DNA of 33,452 nucleotides from CAYTLW01 sp964438735 (GTDB lineage: Bacteria; Myxococcota_A; UBA9042): NCBI GenBank assembly GCA_964438735.1, contig CAYTLW010000086.1, forward strand, positions 1-33,452. Direction: 5' to 3'. Below are positions 7,524 through 15,953 of this stretch, one piece after another (within the stretch, counting starts at the first letter, position 1; each line of letters begins with the position of its first letter). The notes beneath the pieces were generated by a model that ran no database searches, was not told the DNA's origin, and saw only the letters and a list, made by a program, of their open reading frames with translations. Both the position numbers and the translations under genes were made by a program.

Positions 7524-8602
7524 GCGGCATCCTGATGACGGGTTTTCCCGGCTTCATCGCCGGCCGACTGGTCGAGCGTCTGCTGGACGGTGGCGACCAT
7601 GGCCCCTTCTACTTCCTGGTCGAGCGACGCTTCGCCTTTGTCGCCCAAGCACGTTGCCGGGCCATCGAGGCCAGTCGCCCCGAGTTCGCCGGCCATTGGT
7701 TCGTCGTCACCGGCGACATCCGCCGTCCCGATCTGGGCATGACCGCCGCCGCGCTGGAGCGGGTGCGCAACCATGTCCGTCGCGTCTGGCACCTGGCCGC
7801 TGTGTACGACCTGACCGTCGGCGAAGGGCTGGCCCGCGCCGTCAACGTGCAGGGCACGGTCGAGGTGCTCGACCTTTGCGAGCGCCTGCCCCACCTGGAG
7901 GCGCTGCTCTACATCTCCACCTGTTACGTCGCCGGCGATCGCATCGGCCACGTCTACGAGGATGAGCTGGACTGCGGACAGGGCTTCAGCAACCACTACG
8001 AGTCGACCAAGTTCGCCGCCGAGGTGGCCGTTCGCCAGCGCCTGGACCGAATCCCGACCGTCATCCTGCGGCCCGCCATCGTGCTCGGCGATTCGCGCAC
8101 CGGCGAGGTGGCCAAGGGCGACGGCCCCTACTTCGTCATGCAGCTTCTTTTCCGCCTGCCGCGCTGGCTGCCCATGGTCAACCTGGGGCCGAGCAATACG
8201 CCGGTGAACCTGGTGCCCGTGGACTTCGTCGTCGACGCCATGGCCGCCATCAGCCGCGACAAGCGCGCCCTGGGCCGCACCTTCCAGCTGGCCGATCCGG
8301 CCCCCAAGACCGCCAGTTGGATCCTCGACGAGATGCTCGAAGTGATGCGGCGCGCACCCGCCATCGGCACCCTGCCCCTGCGCCTCGTCCTGCCGGCGCT
8401 CAAGCAACCGGCCGTCTCCCACGCCGCCGGCGTGCCCACTGAGATCCTGCACTACTTCAACCACAACGCACGCTTCGACGTGCAGAACACCGCCGAGTTG
8501 CTGGGCGGCAGCGCCGTCGCCTGCCCCGACCTCGGCGACTACCTGCCGGTGCTCATCGACTGGGCCCGCAGCCACCCCCACGTGATCGGAGCCGCCGCAT
8601 GA
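7520..8602 (+). CDS. Extended SDR, male-sterility/thioester-reductase-like NAD(P)-dependent protein
   Basis: A 360-residue extended short-chain dehydrogenase/reductase. The nucleotide-binding loop is TGFPGFIAG (residues 7-15), and the Asp of GDIRRPDL lies at about 66. The likely catalytic set is S133/T134 in YISTCYVAGD plus Y160 and K164 of YESTK. The PVDFVVDAM block near residue 240 is typical of the NAD_binding_4 (fatty acyl reductase-like) group. The substrate is probably a lipid aldehyde, acyl thioester or sterol, judged by its operon partners. It starts in ATGA overlap with the regulator, and its own last codons overlap the next gene the same way. An epimerase or sterol dehydrogenase role cannot be excluded. 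Confidence 0.8.
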   Translation: MSGILMTGFPGFIAGRLVERLLDGGDHGPFYFLVERRFAFVAQARCRAIEASRPEFAGHWFVVTGDIRRPDLGMTAAALERVRNHVRRVWHLAAVYDLTVGEGLARAVNVQGTVEVLDLCERLPHLEALLYISTCYVAGDRIGHVYEDELDCGQGFSNHYESTKFAAEVAVRQRLDRIPTVILRPAIVLGDSRTGEVAKGDGPYFVMQLLFRLPRWLPMVNLGPSNTPVNLVPVDFVVDAMAAISRDKRALGRTFQLADPAPKTASWILDEMLEVMRRAPAIGTLPLRLVLPALKQPAVSHAAGVPTEILHYFNHNARFDVQNTAELLGGSAVACPDLGDYLPVLIDWARSHPHVIGAAA

Positions 8603-10194
8603 CCGCCTCGACAACCCCTCGCAAGTCCCGCTCCCGCAAGTCCCGCTCCCGCTCCCCCTCCCGCTCCCGAGCGAAGAAGGCGACAGCGGCCACCGCTCAC
8701 GACTGGCTCCTCGCCGACCAGCCGGAACTCCCCCTCCGCATGACCCTGGCCCGCGAGGCCGGCCGCACCTGGGCGAAGCTCCCGGTCGCCGAACGCGTCC
8801 GCCGTCTCGAGCCCATGCTCACCGGCCTGATCGCGCGCATGGACGAGGCCACCGCCCTCGTCACCGACGAGAACGGCAAACCCCCGGTCGAGGCGCTCAG
8901 CCAGGACGTCGCCGCGTCCATCGGCATCGCCCGCCACCTGCTCGACAGCGCCCAGCAGATCCTGGCGCCCCGCTGCGAGCGCAACACCTGGTTCATCCAT
9001 CGTCACGCCACGGTCACCCCGCGGCCCATGGGCGCGGTGCTGGTCATCTCGCCGTGGAACATCCCCCTGGTCATCCCGCTCGGCCAGACCCTGTCCGCCC
9101 TCATCGCCGGCAACGCGGTGGTGCTCAAACCCAGCGAGGAGACGCCGCGCATCGGCGCCCTGGTGGTCGACCTGTTCAAGGATTGCGACCTGCCCGACAA
9201 CCTGCTGACCCTGGTACAGGGCGACGGCGTCGTCGGCGCAGCGCTCATCGCCGCCCGACCGGACAAGATCTTCTTCACCGGTTCGGTGGCCACCGGCCGC
9301 CGGGTCATGGCCGCCGCGGCGGCGCATCCCGTGCCCGTCTCCCTGGAATTGGGCGGCATCGACGCCATGATCGTCTGCGAGGACGCCGACCTGGAGTTGG
9401 CCTCCTCGGCCGCGGTCTGGGGTGGCATCTTCAACCACGGCCAGGTCTGCGCCTCGGTGGAGCGGCTGCTGGTGCACGAGTCCATCTACGAGCCGCTGAT
9501 GGCGCGTATGCTCGACAAGATCAAGCGGCTGGATCCAGATGTGGACCTGGGCCTCGTCACCGCCGACAAACAGAAGCAGGTCTACGACAGCCACCTGGCC
9601 GACGCGCGCGAGCGCGGCCTGACTCTGCGCTGTGGTGGCCGCTGGCTCGGCGAACGCAAGCTGGCGCCCACCATCATCGACGGCGCCGACATCGAGCAGT
9701 CCGAGGTCTGGCAGCAGGAGAGCTTCGGCCCGCTCATCGCCGTGGCGCCCTTCCGCAACGACGAAGCCGCCATCGTCGCCCACAACAACACCCGCTTCGG
9801 CCTGACCGCGTCGGTCTTTTCCCGCTCCCCTCGACGCGCGGAGGCCATCGCTGACCGCCTCGAGGTCGGCCTGGTGGCGGTCAACGAGCTGGGCGCGGCC
9901 CTCTACGCCCAGGGCGAGCTGCCCTGGGGTGGCGTTGGCGAGTCCGGTTTCGGCCGCTGCCACGGCGTGGAGGGCCTGCTCGAGTTCACCCAGCCGCACG
10001 TGGTCGACCGCACCCGGAGGGGATTCTTCGAGTTCAAGAGACCGTGGTGGTACCCCTACGATCGTCACCAGTTGGAGCTGCTCAAGCAGTTCTCGCGCCT
10101 GATGGGCGAGCGCAAGCCGCGGCGCGCTGTGGCCCACCTGGGCCGCGCCGGCCTGGCCCTGCTCCGCCAGATGGCCGACCACCCCCGCCTCTGA
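8599..10194 (+). CDS. Aldehyde dehydrogenase family protein with basic N-terminal tail
   Basis: A 531-residue NAD(P)-dependent aldehyde dehydrogenase. Visible key residues are N154 in PWNIPL, K177 in LKPSE, the GS of FTGSVATG (about 227-233), general base E250 in LELGG and catalytic C284 in HGQVCAS. It would oxidise an aldehyde to the acid (or to an acyl-CoA in related types). Residues 8-27 are an unusual Arg/Ser-rich stretch (KSRSRKSRSRSPSRSRAKK) absent from typical members. The tail after about 480 continues beyond the core and ends in basic and hydrophobic residues, perhaps for membrane contact. ATGA overlap with the SDR gene shows coupled translation. It would act after the GMC oxidoreductase in an alcohol-aldehyde-acid route. 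Confidence 0.9.
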   Translation: MTASTTPRKSRSRKSRSRSPSRSRAKKATAATAHDWLLADQPELPLRMTLAREAGRTWAKLPVAERVRRLEPMLTGLIARMDEATALVTDENGKPPVEALSQDVAASIGIARHLLDSAQQILAPRCERNTWFIHRHATVTPRPMGAVLVISPWNIPLVIPLGQTLSALIAGNAVVLKPSEETPRIGALVVDLFKDCDLPDNLLTLVQGDGVVGAALIAARPDKIFFTGSVATGRRVMAAAAAHPVPVSLELGGIDAMIVCEDADLELASSAAVWGGIFNHGQVCASVERLLVHESIYEPLMARMLDKIKRLDPDVDLGLVTADKQKQVYDSHLADARERGLTLRCGGRWLGERKLAPTIIDGADIEQSEVWQQESFGPLIAVAPFRNDEAAIVAHNNTRFGLTASVFSRSPRRAEAIADRLEVGLVAVNELGAALYAQGELPWGGVGESGFGRCHGVEGLLEFTQPHVVDRTRRGFFEFKRPWWYPYDRHQLELLKQFSRLMGERKPRRAVAHLGRAGLALLRQMADHPRL

Positions 10195-10235
10195 TTCGGC
10201 GCCCGCGGGGCCGCCTGGCCCTCCAGGAGAGTGAA

Positions 10236-11273
10236 ATGAGTGTCCACAGCCGACCGGCCGGCCTGCTGCCCGCCCACGCCTCCCGCTATCGCCCAGGCGC
10301 GGGCACCCACGTGGAGAGCTGGTTCCTGCGCGCCAATCACGCCACCCGCCCCCAGGCCTTGTGGCTCAAGGCGACCCTGTCTGTGCCCATCGTCGGCCAG
10401 CCGGTCGCCGAGGCCTGGTTTGTCTGGTTCGATCGCGACGCCGGCCAACGCCGGGCCGGGCGGGCCACCGTACCCCTGGGAGAGCGCGAGCTGGCCACCG
10501 ACGTGCTCGAGATCGAGGTCGCAGGATGCCACCTGCGCCTGCAACGCGACAGCGGCGCCGGTCGCGGCCAGCTGATCAGCGGCGACGGCAGTCTGGCCTG
10601 GGATCTGACCTGGCAGGCGGTGCCGGGCGCCCTGGGCACCCCCATGTATGTGCAGAGCCATCCATGGCTGCTGGAAGGCCCCATCCCCCGCTCCAAGACC
10701 GTCACGCCGCTGCCGGCGCTGCTGGTCACGGGCACGGTGACGGTGGACGGCGCCGCCTGCCCGATTGATCGCTGGGTCGGCAGCCTGGGTCATAACTGGG
10801 GCAAGGATCAGCCCTGGGCCCTGGCCTGGGCGCAATGCGTCTTCCCGGACGCCGACGGCACGCCGCACTGCTTCGTGGAGGGCTTCTCGGCCAAGCTGAA
10901 GATGGGGCCGATCTTCACACCCTGGATCTCCGCCCTCATCGTGCGTCGCGGCGAGCGGGAGTGGCGCTTCGACAAGCTGGTCGACCTGTGGCGACAGGAC
11001 AGCCGCATCGATGACCTGGGCTGGGTGCTGCGCATCCGCGGCGGCGACGGCGAGGCCCTGCTCACCCTGCGCGCCCAGCAGAGCGACATCGTCTGCCTGT
11101 CCTATCCCAATCCCGACGGCGAGCAGGCCTGCTGCCTGAACAGCAAGCTGGCCAGCGCGCAATTGCGGGTGAATCCGACCAACGACGAGGGCTTCACCTG
11201 CACCACCGAACACGGCGCAGCGCTCGAGTTCCAGCGGCGGGACTTCGACCCCCGCTTTCCAGTGGACGCCTGA
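10236..11273 (+). CDS. AttH/CrtC-like (lipocalin-fold) protein
   Basis: A 345-residue protein from ATG 10236, with AGGAGA about seven bases upstream. A reading frame continues further upstream into the ALDH gene but has no such site. Residues 12-50 (RYRPGAGTHVESWFLRAN, then ALWLKATLS) and the SLGHNWG motif near residue 190 place it with the AttH/hydroxyneurosporene-synthase/tocopherol-cyclase-like superfamily. These proteins form a double lipocalin fold that binds hydrophobic ligands, and a few members hydrate or cyclise isoprenoids. No signal peptide is seen. Here it could hold or modify the lipid substrate handled by its dehydrogenase neighbours. The specific reaction is unknown. Confidence 0.7.
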   Translation: MSVHSRPAGLLPAHASRYRPGAGTHVESWFLRANHATRPQALWLKATLSVPIVGQPVAEAWFVWFDRDAGQRRAGRATVPLGERELATDVLEIEVAGCHLRLQRDSGAGRGQLISGDGSLAWDLTWQAVPGALGTPMYVQSHPWLLEGPIPRSKTVTPLPALLVTGTVTVDGAACPIDRWVGSLGHNWGKDQPWALAWAQCVFPDADGTPHCFVEGFSAKLKMGPIFTPWISALIVRRGEREWRFDKLVDLWRQDSRIDDLGWVLRIRGGDGEALLTLRAQQSDIVCLSYPNPDGEQACCLNSKLASAQLRVNPTNDEGFTCTTEHGAALEFQRRDFDPRFPVDA

Positions 11274-11309
11274 GACGGCGCCTGCGAATCAAGATCCTGG
11301 GAGGCCCCC

Positions 11310-13709
11310 ATGGGCATGTCCTTCTTCGAGACGATGCGAGGCGACCTGCGCGACCGCTGGGGCCGCAGCCACCCCATGGACTTCGAGGTGCGCATCGCCG
11401 CCGACCCCATCGGGCCGCTGCTCGCCACCGGCCAGGCCCGCCTCAGCGGCGTCGCCCACGCCCCGCCGTGGGCGGACCACGCCCCGCTGGACGGCACCTT
11501 CACGCTGCAGCCCTTCACCAAGCGGCGCATGACCTACACCTTCACCTTCCCCGATGTAGACGGTGAGCCGCTGGACTTCCACGGTGAAAAGCACCTGCGC
11601 CTGACATCCCTGGCCGACACCATGACGACCCTGCACGGCGAATTGCGCCGCGGTGGTGAGCTGCTGGCCAGCGGCGTGCTGCGTTTCGACCTGCACGAGG
11701 CCCTCAACCTGGCCTCTTCCCTGTGGCCCTCGTCGGGCTTCCGTCGCCGCAACCTGCGCTCTCCCGCGCCCGGCCTGCCGACCCCCGCGCTGCTGGATGA
11801 CGCGGGGCTGGAGCTGCTGCGGGCCATCGGCGAAGCTGTCATCGCGCCCGGTGAACGCGTGCCGGCCCACGACGAGCTGACCGTCACGAGGACCCTGGAC
11901 TACGTCAACGCACTGGCCGCCCCTGCGCCCGCCTTGTGGAAGGCCGCCCTGCTGGCCCTGGACACCGCCGTCCTGGCCCGCACTGGCAGTCGTCTGCCCG
12001 CCCTGGACCTGGCCGATCGACGCACCCTGGTGCAGGCCTGGAAGGGTCCGGACGATGACGGCCAGTGGCGCCCCCTGCGGCGCATGCTCGACCTGGTGAT
12101 GGCGCCCATCCTGGCCGCCCACTACAGCCGGCCCGACTATCTCGGCGCCCTGGGCTTTCCGGACCTGGTCCAGCAGGTCAAGGAGTCGCCCGAACGCTGG
12201 ATGCGCCAGGTGATGCCGGCCGAACAGCTCGAGCCGGAGACATCTCTGGAAGCCGAAGTCATCGTCGTCGGCAGCGGCGCCGGCGGTGGCGCCATCGCCG
12301 CCACGCTGGCCGAGGCTGGGCTGGCCGTGGCCGTCGTCGAGGAGGGCCCCTACCGCGGCCGGGCCGAGTTCAGCGGCGATCCCATGGACCGCATGCGACG
12401 CCTGTATCGCGACAACGGCATGACCTTCACCACCGGTCGTCCGCCCATCTCTGTGCCCATGGGCCGCATGGTCGGCGGCACCACCGCCATCAACTCCGGC
12501 ACCTGTCTGCGCGTGCCCGACCACGTGTTGGCAGAGTGGCGCGACGGCCTGGGCCTGCCCGCCGACTTCACCCCCGACGCCTTCGGTCGCTACTACGATC
12601 GCGTCGAGGCCGAGCTCCAGGTGGCCCCCAACGAGGCCCGCTACCTGGGCCGCATCGCCGAGGTCGTCGCCGCCGGCGCACAAGCCCTGGCCATGCCCCA
12701 CGGCCCGCTGCCCCGCAACGCCCCCGGCTGCGACGGCCAGGGCACCTGCATCCTGGGCTGCCCCACCGACGCCAAGCGCTCCTCGAACGTGTCCTGGATG
12801 CCCCGGGCCATGCGCGCCGGCGCCCACGTCTTCACCGGCCTGCCGGTCACCCGTCTGCTCATGCGCGGCCGACGCTGCGTCGGCATCGAGGCCCGCGGCG
12901 CCGACCGATTCGGCGCGCCCAAGGTCCTGCGCATCCGCGCCGACGCCACCGTGCTCGCCTGTGGCAGCCTGCTCACTCCCGCCCTCATGCTCGAAAACGG
13001 CTTCCGCCTGCCCTGGCTCGGCCGCAACCTGTCGGTACATCCCGGCATGGGCATGTACGGCCTGATGGACGAAGCCATGGCGCCCTGGAACGCAGTGCCC
13101 CAGGGCTACAGCGCCCATCGTCCGGGTGACCCCGACGTGGTCTTCGAGGGCGTCTACATGCCGCCCCACTTCGCCGTCGCCAACTTCCCCTTGGTGGGCG
13201 CAGAGCTCACCCGCTGGATGGACGCCCACGATCGCACCGGCCAGTTCGGCTTCATGGTCCGCGACACCGGCATCGGCCGGGTCATGCGGCCCATCAACGG
13301 CGTGCCGGTGGTCCGCTACGACCTGTCCGACACCAGCGCCCGCAAGCTGCACCTGGGCGCGTCGATCCTGGCTGAGATCCTGCTCAAAGGCGGCGCCTCA
13401 GAGGTCATGACAGGCTTCGCCGGCCGGCCGCTGATCCGCAACGTCAAGGAGGCACGCGAGCTGGCAGATAGTCGGGTAGCGCCCTGGGACTTCAACCTGC
13501 TGGGCGCCCATCCGCTTGGCACCACTCGGGTGGGTCGGACCGCGGAAGAAGGGGTCATCGACTTCGACCACAAGGTGTTTGGCACCGACAATCTTTATGT
13601 GGCCGATGGTGGATCGGTGCCGAGTTCGCTGGGCGTGAATCCGCAGATGACGATCATGGCCATGGCGATTCGGGCTGGGGAGCGGTTGGCGGGGCGGTTG
13701 TCCAACTGA
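11310..13709 (+). CDS. GMC-family FAD oxidoreductase with long N-terminal domains
   Basis: A 799-residue flavoprotein. The start ATG 11310 follows GGAGG. Residues 1-130 are beta-rich, like a domain seen fused to actinobacterial cholesterol-oxidase-like proteins (RRMTYTFTF, DTMTTLHGEL). Residues 155-290 resemble the helical gluconate 2-dehydrogenase subunit 3 type. The GMC domain starts with FAD-binding GSGAGGG (321-327). It has a Cys cluster CDGQGTCILGC near 475-485, as in long-chain alcohol oxidases. It ends with the conserved GAHPLGTTRVG, NLYVADGGSVPSS and GVNPQMT blocks, which supply the active-site His and Asn. It likely oxidises a fatty alcohol or sterol, passing an aldehyde or ketone to its operon partners. 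This is the last gene of the fadR-like operon and is followed by a hairpin. Confidence 0.85.
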   Translation: MGMSFFETMRGDLRDRWGRSHPMDFEVRIAADPIGPLLATGQARLSGVAHAPPWADHAPLDGTFTLQPFTKRRMTYTFTFPDVDGEPLDFHGEKHLRLTSLADTMTTLHGELRRGGELLASGVLRFDLHEALNLASSLWPSSGFRRRNLRSPAPGLPTPALLDDAGLELLRAIGEAVIAPGERVPAHDELTVTRTLDYVNALAAPAPALWKAALLALDTAVLARTGSRLPALDLADRRTLVQAWKGPDDDGQWRPLRRMLDLVMAPILAAHYSRPDYLGALGFPDLVQQVKESPERWMRQVMPAEQLEPETSLEAEVIVVGSGAGGGAIAATLAEAGLAVAVVEEGPYRGRAEFSGDPMDRMRRLYRDNGMTFTTGRPPISVPMGRMVGGTTAINSGTCLRVPDHVLAEWRDGLGLPADFTPDAFGRYYDRVEAELQVAPNEARYLGRIAEVVAAGAQALAMPHGPLPRNAPGCDGQGTCILGCPTDAKRSSNVSWMPRAMRAGAHVFTGLPVTRLLMRGRRCVGIEARGADRFGAPKVLRIRADATVLACGSLLTPALMLENGFRLPWLGRNLSVHPGMGMYGLMDEAMAPWNAVPQGYSAHRPGDPDVVFEGVYMPPHFAVANFPLVGAELTRWMDAHDRTGQFGFMVRDTGIGRVMRPINGVPVVRYDLSDTSARKLHLGASILAEILLKGGASEVMTGFAGRPLIRNVKEARELADSRVAPWDFNLLGAHPLGTTRVGRTAEEGVIDFDHKVFGTDNLYVADGGSVPSSLGVNPQMTIMAMAIRAGERLAGRLSN

Positions 13710-13756
13710 GTCGCCCACCGGCTTCGCGGACAGCGCCGGATGAAACAGGCGACTCA
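13707..13756 (+). terminator. Extended hairpin at the end of the GMC operon
   Basis: The perfect 9-bp arms TGAGTCGCC (13707-13715) and GGCGACTCA (13748-13756) start at the stop codon of the GMC gene. They enclose a smaller CCGGC/GCCGG stem (13718-13722, 13735-13739). No T-run follows, so this may be a structured 3' end rather than a classical intrinsic terminator. Confidence 0.5.
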
Positions 13757-13822
13757 TTCGCGGCCGGCGGGAGCCGGTCGCGCGCCGCCATCGGCAATGG
13801 TTTCACAGCCGTCGGCCGGCGA

Positions 13823-14212
13823 TCAGTGCACCCGTGGAGCGCCCCAGTTGTTCTCTGCGACCATCCTGCGGATCAGTTCACGGGTCTCGGCGTCGATGGG
13901 TCGACGACCTGGCCGCTTTCCACGCCGTGAGATCTTCGTCCAGTGACGACGGAATCGGCGCCGGTGCCAATCGACCACGGTCTCGGGCTTCACGATGATG
14001 AGCAGGTCTGCCCACCTCGCCCATCCTCGGCGTAGGGCAAGCCAGAAGACGCGATCACTGTCGTGCAGGTGAGGTCGAGGGCGCTGCTGCTTGAGGGCAG
14101 TGACTTGTTGCCGCAGGGCCAGGTTCTCCAGGACAAGCTCGCCCTTGGAGCGGCAGGCCGTCTGGAGCGCTTGGATGATGAGGGTCAGCAGGAACACGAC
14201 GAAGTGGTTCAT
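13823..14212 (-). pseudogene. 3'-truncated rve-type (integrase-core) transposase remnant
   Basis: The 129 residues match the N-terminal third of a common rve-type transposase: MNHFVVFLLTLIIQAL, LVLENLALRQQ, DRVFWLALRR, WADLLIIVKPETVVDWHRR and TRELIRRMVAENNWGAPRVH. The reading stops at TGA directly after GAPRVH, where intact relatives continue with the DDE catalytic core of about 200 more residues. Sequence past the stop shows no continuation in other frames. It is therefore a decayed insertion-sequence fragment, and it marks the edge of the accessory patch between the GMC operon and the desaturase. Confidence 0.8.
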
Positions 14213-14347
14213 GGTGGCGATCTCTGGCTGATCGCGGGCACGATCTCAACCTCAGGAGTGCGGTCACTGCGGGAATCGGCAGTCAGGAAGGGTGGCTCCA
14301 ACCGCTCGATTTTGCGGGCCGACGAAGATTTGACGAGGGACACCCCC

Positions 14348-15532
14348 TCAAGGCGGACAAGTTGGAAGGCCGCCGCGCGCCAACTCGCAGATCCGCCCCA
14401 ACGAGACGACCTCCAGCAGCTCGCCGGCCCGCCAGCCCTCGTCGATCGGCGCGACCACATAGCCACGTTCCGGGTCGAGGTCCCGCCAGGCGTTGTGAAA
14501 CCCGCGGCTCAGGGCAGGGGCGGTGGACGCCTTGGCCTCGATGACCACCCGCCGCGTGCCGGACTCCAGGACCAGGTCGATCTCGGCGCCGTGGGAGGTG
14601 CGGTAGAACGAGGACCTCCAACCTTCTGGCAACACGCCGAGCACGCTCTCGACCACGTGGCCCTCCCAGGAATGGCCGAATACCGGGTGGCCCATCAGGG
14701 CGTCGAAGCTGTCGATCCCCAGCAGCGCGTGTAGCAGGCCTGAGTCGCGAACGTAGCACTTGGGGCGCTTGACCAGGCGCTTGGCGGTGTTGCCATGCCA
14801 GGGCTCGAGCAAGCGGACCAGGAAGGTGCCCGCGAGTGCCTCCAGGTGACGTCGGATCGTCGCATGAGACAGACCCAGCGCGACCCCCAACCGCGACTGG
14901 TTCAACTCCTGGCCCTGCTGATGAGCCAGCATCGTCCACAACCGTCGCAGCCCTTCCGCGGGCAACCGGATGTCCAGGCTGGCAAGATCACGCTCGAGGT
15001 GCGTGCGCACGAACGCCCGGCGCCATGACAGGCTGGCCGCCTCGCTCGGCGCGAGGAAGGCGCGCGGATAGCCGCCGCGGACCCAAAGCCGCTCGCGATC
15101 GGAGACCTCCGTCGGATCGAAGCCGCCAAGCTCGACGAAGCCGATGCGCCCGGCCAGGGTCTCCGATCCCTGCCGCAGCAGCTCGGGCGAAGCGGAGCCC
15201 AGGATGAGCAGCTGCCCCGGCCGACCGCGCTCGTCCACGATGCTACGCAGGACCTCGAACAACTGCGGGCGTCGCTGGACCTCGTCGAGACAGACGAGGG
15301 CCGCGCCATGGGCGGCGAACCACATCTCCGGATCGTCCAGGCGGCGGGCGTGAGATGGTCGTTCCAGGTCCAGGTAGACGCCGTCTTCGTCCAGCTCGGG
15401 CAGCAAGGCCTGCGCCAACGACGATTTGCCCACCTGCCGGGCGCCAACCAGGGCGACCACGGGGAAGAGCGCCAGGTGGTCGATGACCTGTTGCCGGGCG
15501 CGCCGCGGGATCCAACCGTGTAATTTGGTCAT
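14348..15532 (-). CDS. AAA-family ATPase with DUF4143 domain
   Basis: A 394-residue protein if started at ATG 15532; GTG 15550 is an alternative and neither has a good ribosome site. Near the N-terminus, VALVGARQVGKSS is the Walker A loop, ALVCLDEVQR the Walker B segment and LLILGSAS a sensor-like strand, as in AAA_14 (PF13173). The middle has a winged-helix-like block (LNQSRLGVALGLSHATIRRH). The C-terminal half has KCYVRDSGLLHALLGI, SWEGHVVES, GAEIDLVLE and VIEAKAS, typical of DUF4143, a nuclease-like fold. These ATPases are common, strain-variable and of unknown role. Here it lies between two insertion sequences, so transfer is plausible. It has no partner gene. Confidence 0.85.
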   Translation of the reverse strand: MTKLHGWIPRRARQQVIDHLALFPVVALVGARQVGKSSLAQALLPELDEDGVYLDLERPSHARRLDDPEMWFAAHGAALVCLDEVQRRPQLFEVLRSIVDERGRPGQLLILGSASPELLRQGSETLAGRIGFVELGGFDPTEVSDRERLWVRGGYPRAFLAPSEAASLSWRRAFVRTHLERDLASLDIRLPAEGLRRLWTMLAHQQGQELNQSRLGVALGLSHATIRRHLEALAGTFLVRLLEPWHGNTAKRLVKRPKCYVRDSGLLHALLGIDSFDALMGHPVFGHSWEGHVVESVLGVLPEGWRSSFYRTSHGAEIDLVLESGTRRVVIEAKASTAPALSRGFHNAWRDLDPERGYVVAPIDEGWRAGELLEVVSLGRICELARGGLPTCPP

Positions 15533-15953
15533 GGCGCGTTCAAATAGCACGGTTGGCGCTGGATGTCACGCGGTCACATTGGGGCCGCGTGGTGTGCCGA
15601 AACAACGCCGACCGGCGTTGTTGCATGGATGCCGGTCTTCCCCTGATCCGACACGGCGTCAGTCGATCTTGTGGAACCGCTTCGAAAACCAATCGAGCGC
15701 TTCCTGACAAGCGCTACGGGGCGGAGCGACTCCGCAGACAAATCGGCTTGAAGACGCGGGCAACCGCTCCATCAACGGCGTCCACGGAGGAAGTCCACAT
15801 CCCACTCCCCCGGGGGAACGGGCTCGGTGGATGAGCAGATTCCTGAGGCGGTGGCGGACGGCGGGCCTGATGCCCAAGCCAAGCTTGACCCCATCACCGA
15901 CCACCCATCAGGCTCCCTGCCCTTCGTCAGCTCGACGACCCGGAGCCCAGCCC
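15533..15953. other. Non-coding stretch before the IS5 transposase
   Basis: No convincing gene is seen here. It holds the upstream region of the divergent ATPase gene (to 15600), a perfect 9-bp hairpin (15601-15622) and the left end of the IS5-type element. About 330 bases between that end and the transposase start show no recognised coding content. Such a long 5' segment is unusual for this IS group. Confidence 0.6.

Noticed and set aside
7418..13352. Minus-strand open frames under the FadR-like operon (7418-8614, 8539-10182, 10065-11213, 11289-13352)
   Set aside because: Each lies opposite a gene with clear catalytic motifs. The His/Gln/Gly/Ala-rich translations match no fold.
14348..15532. 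DUF4143 ATPase as part of a toxin-antitoxin or defence system
   Set aside because: No second small gene, nuclease or known defence partner lies beside it; only insertion sequences do.
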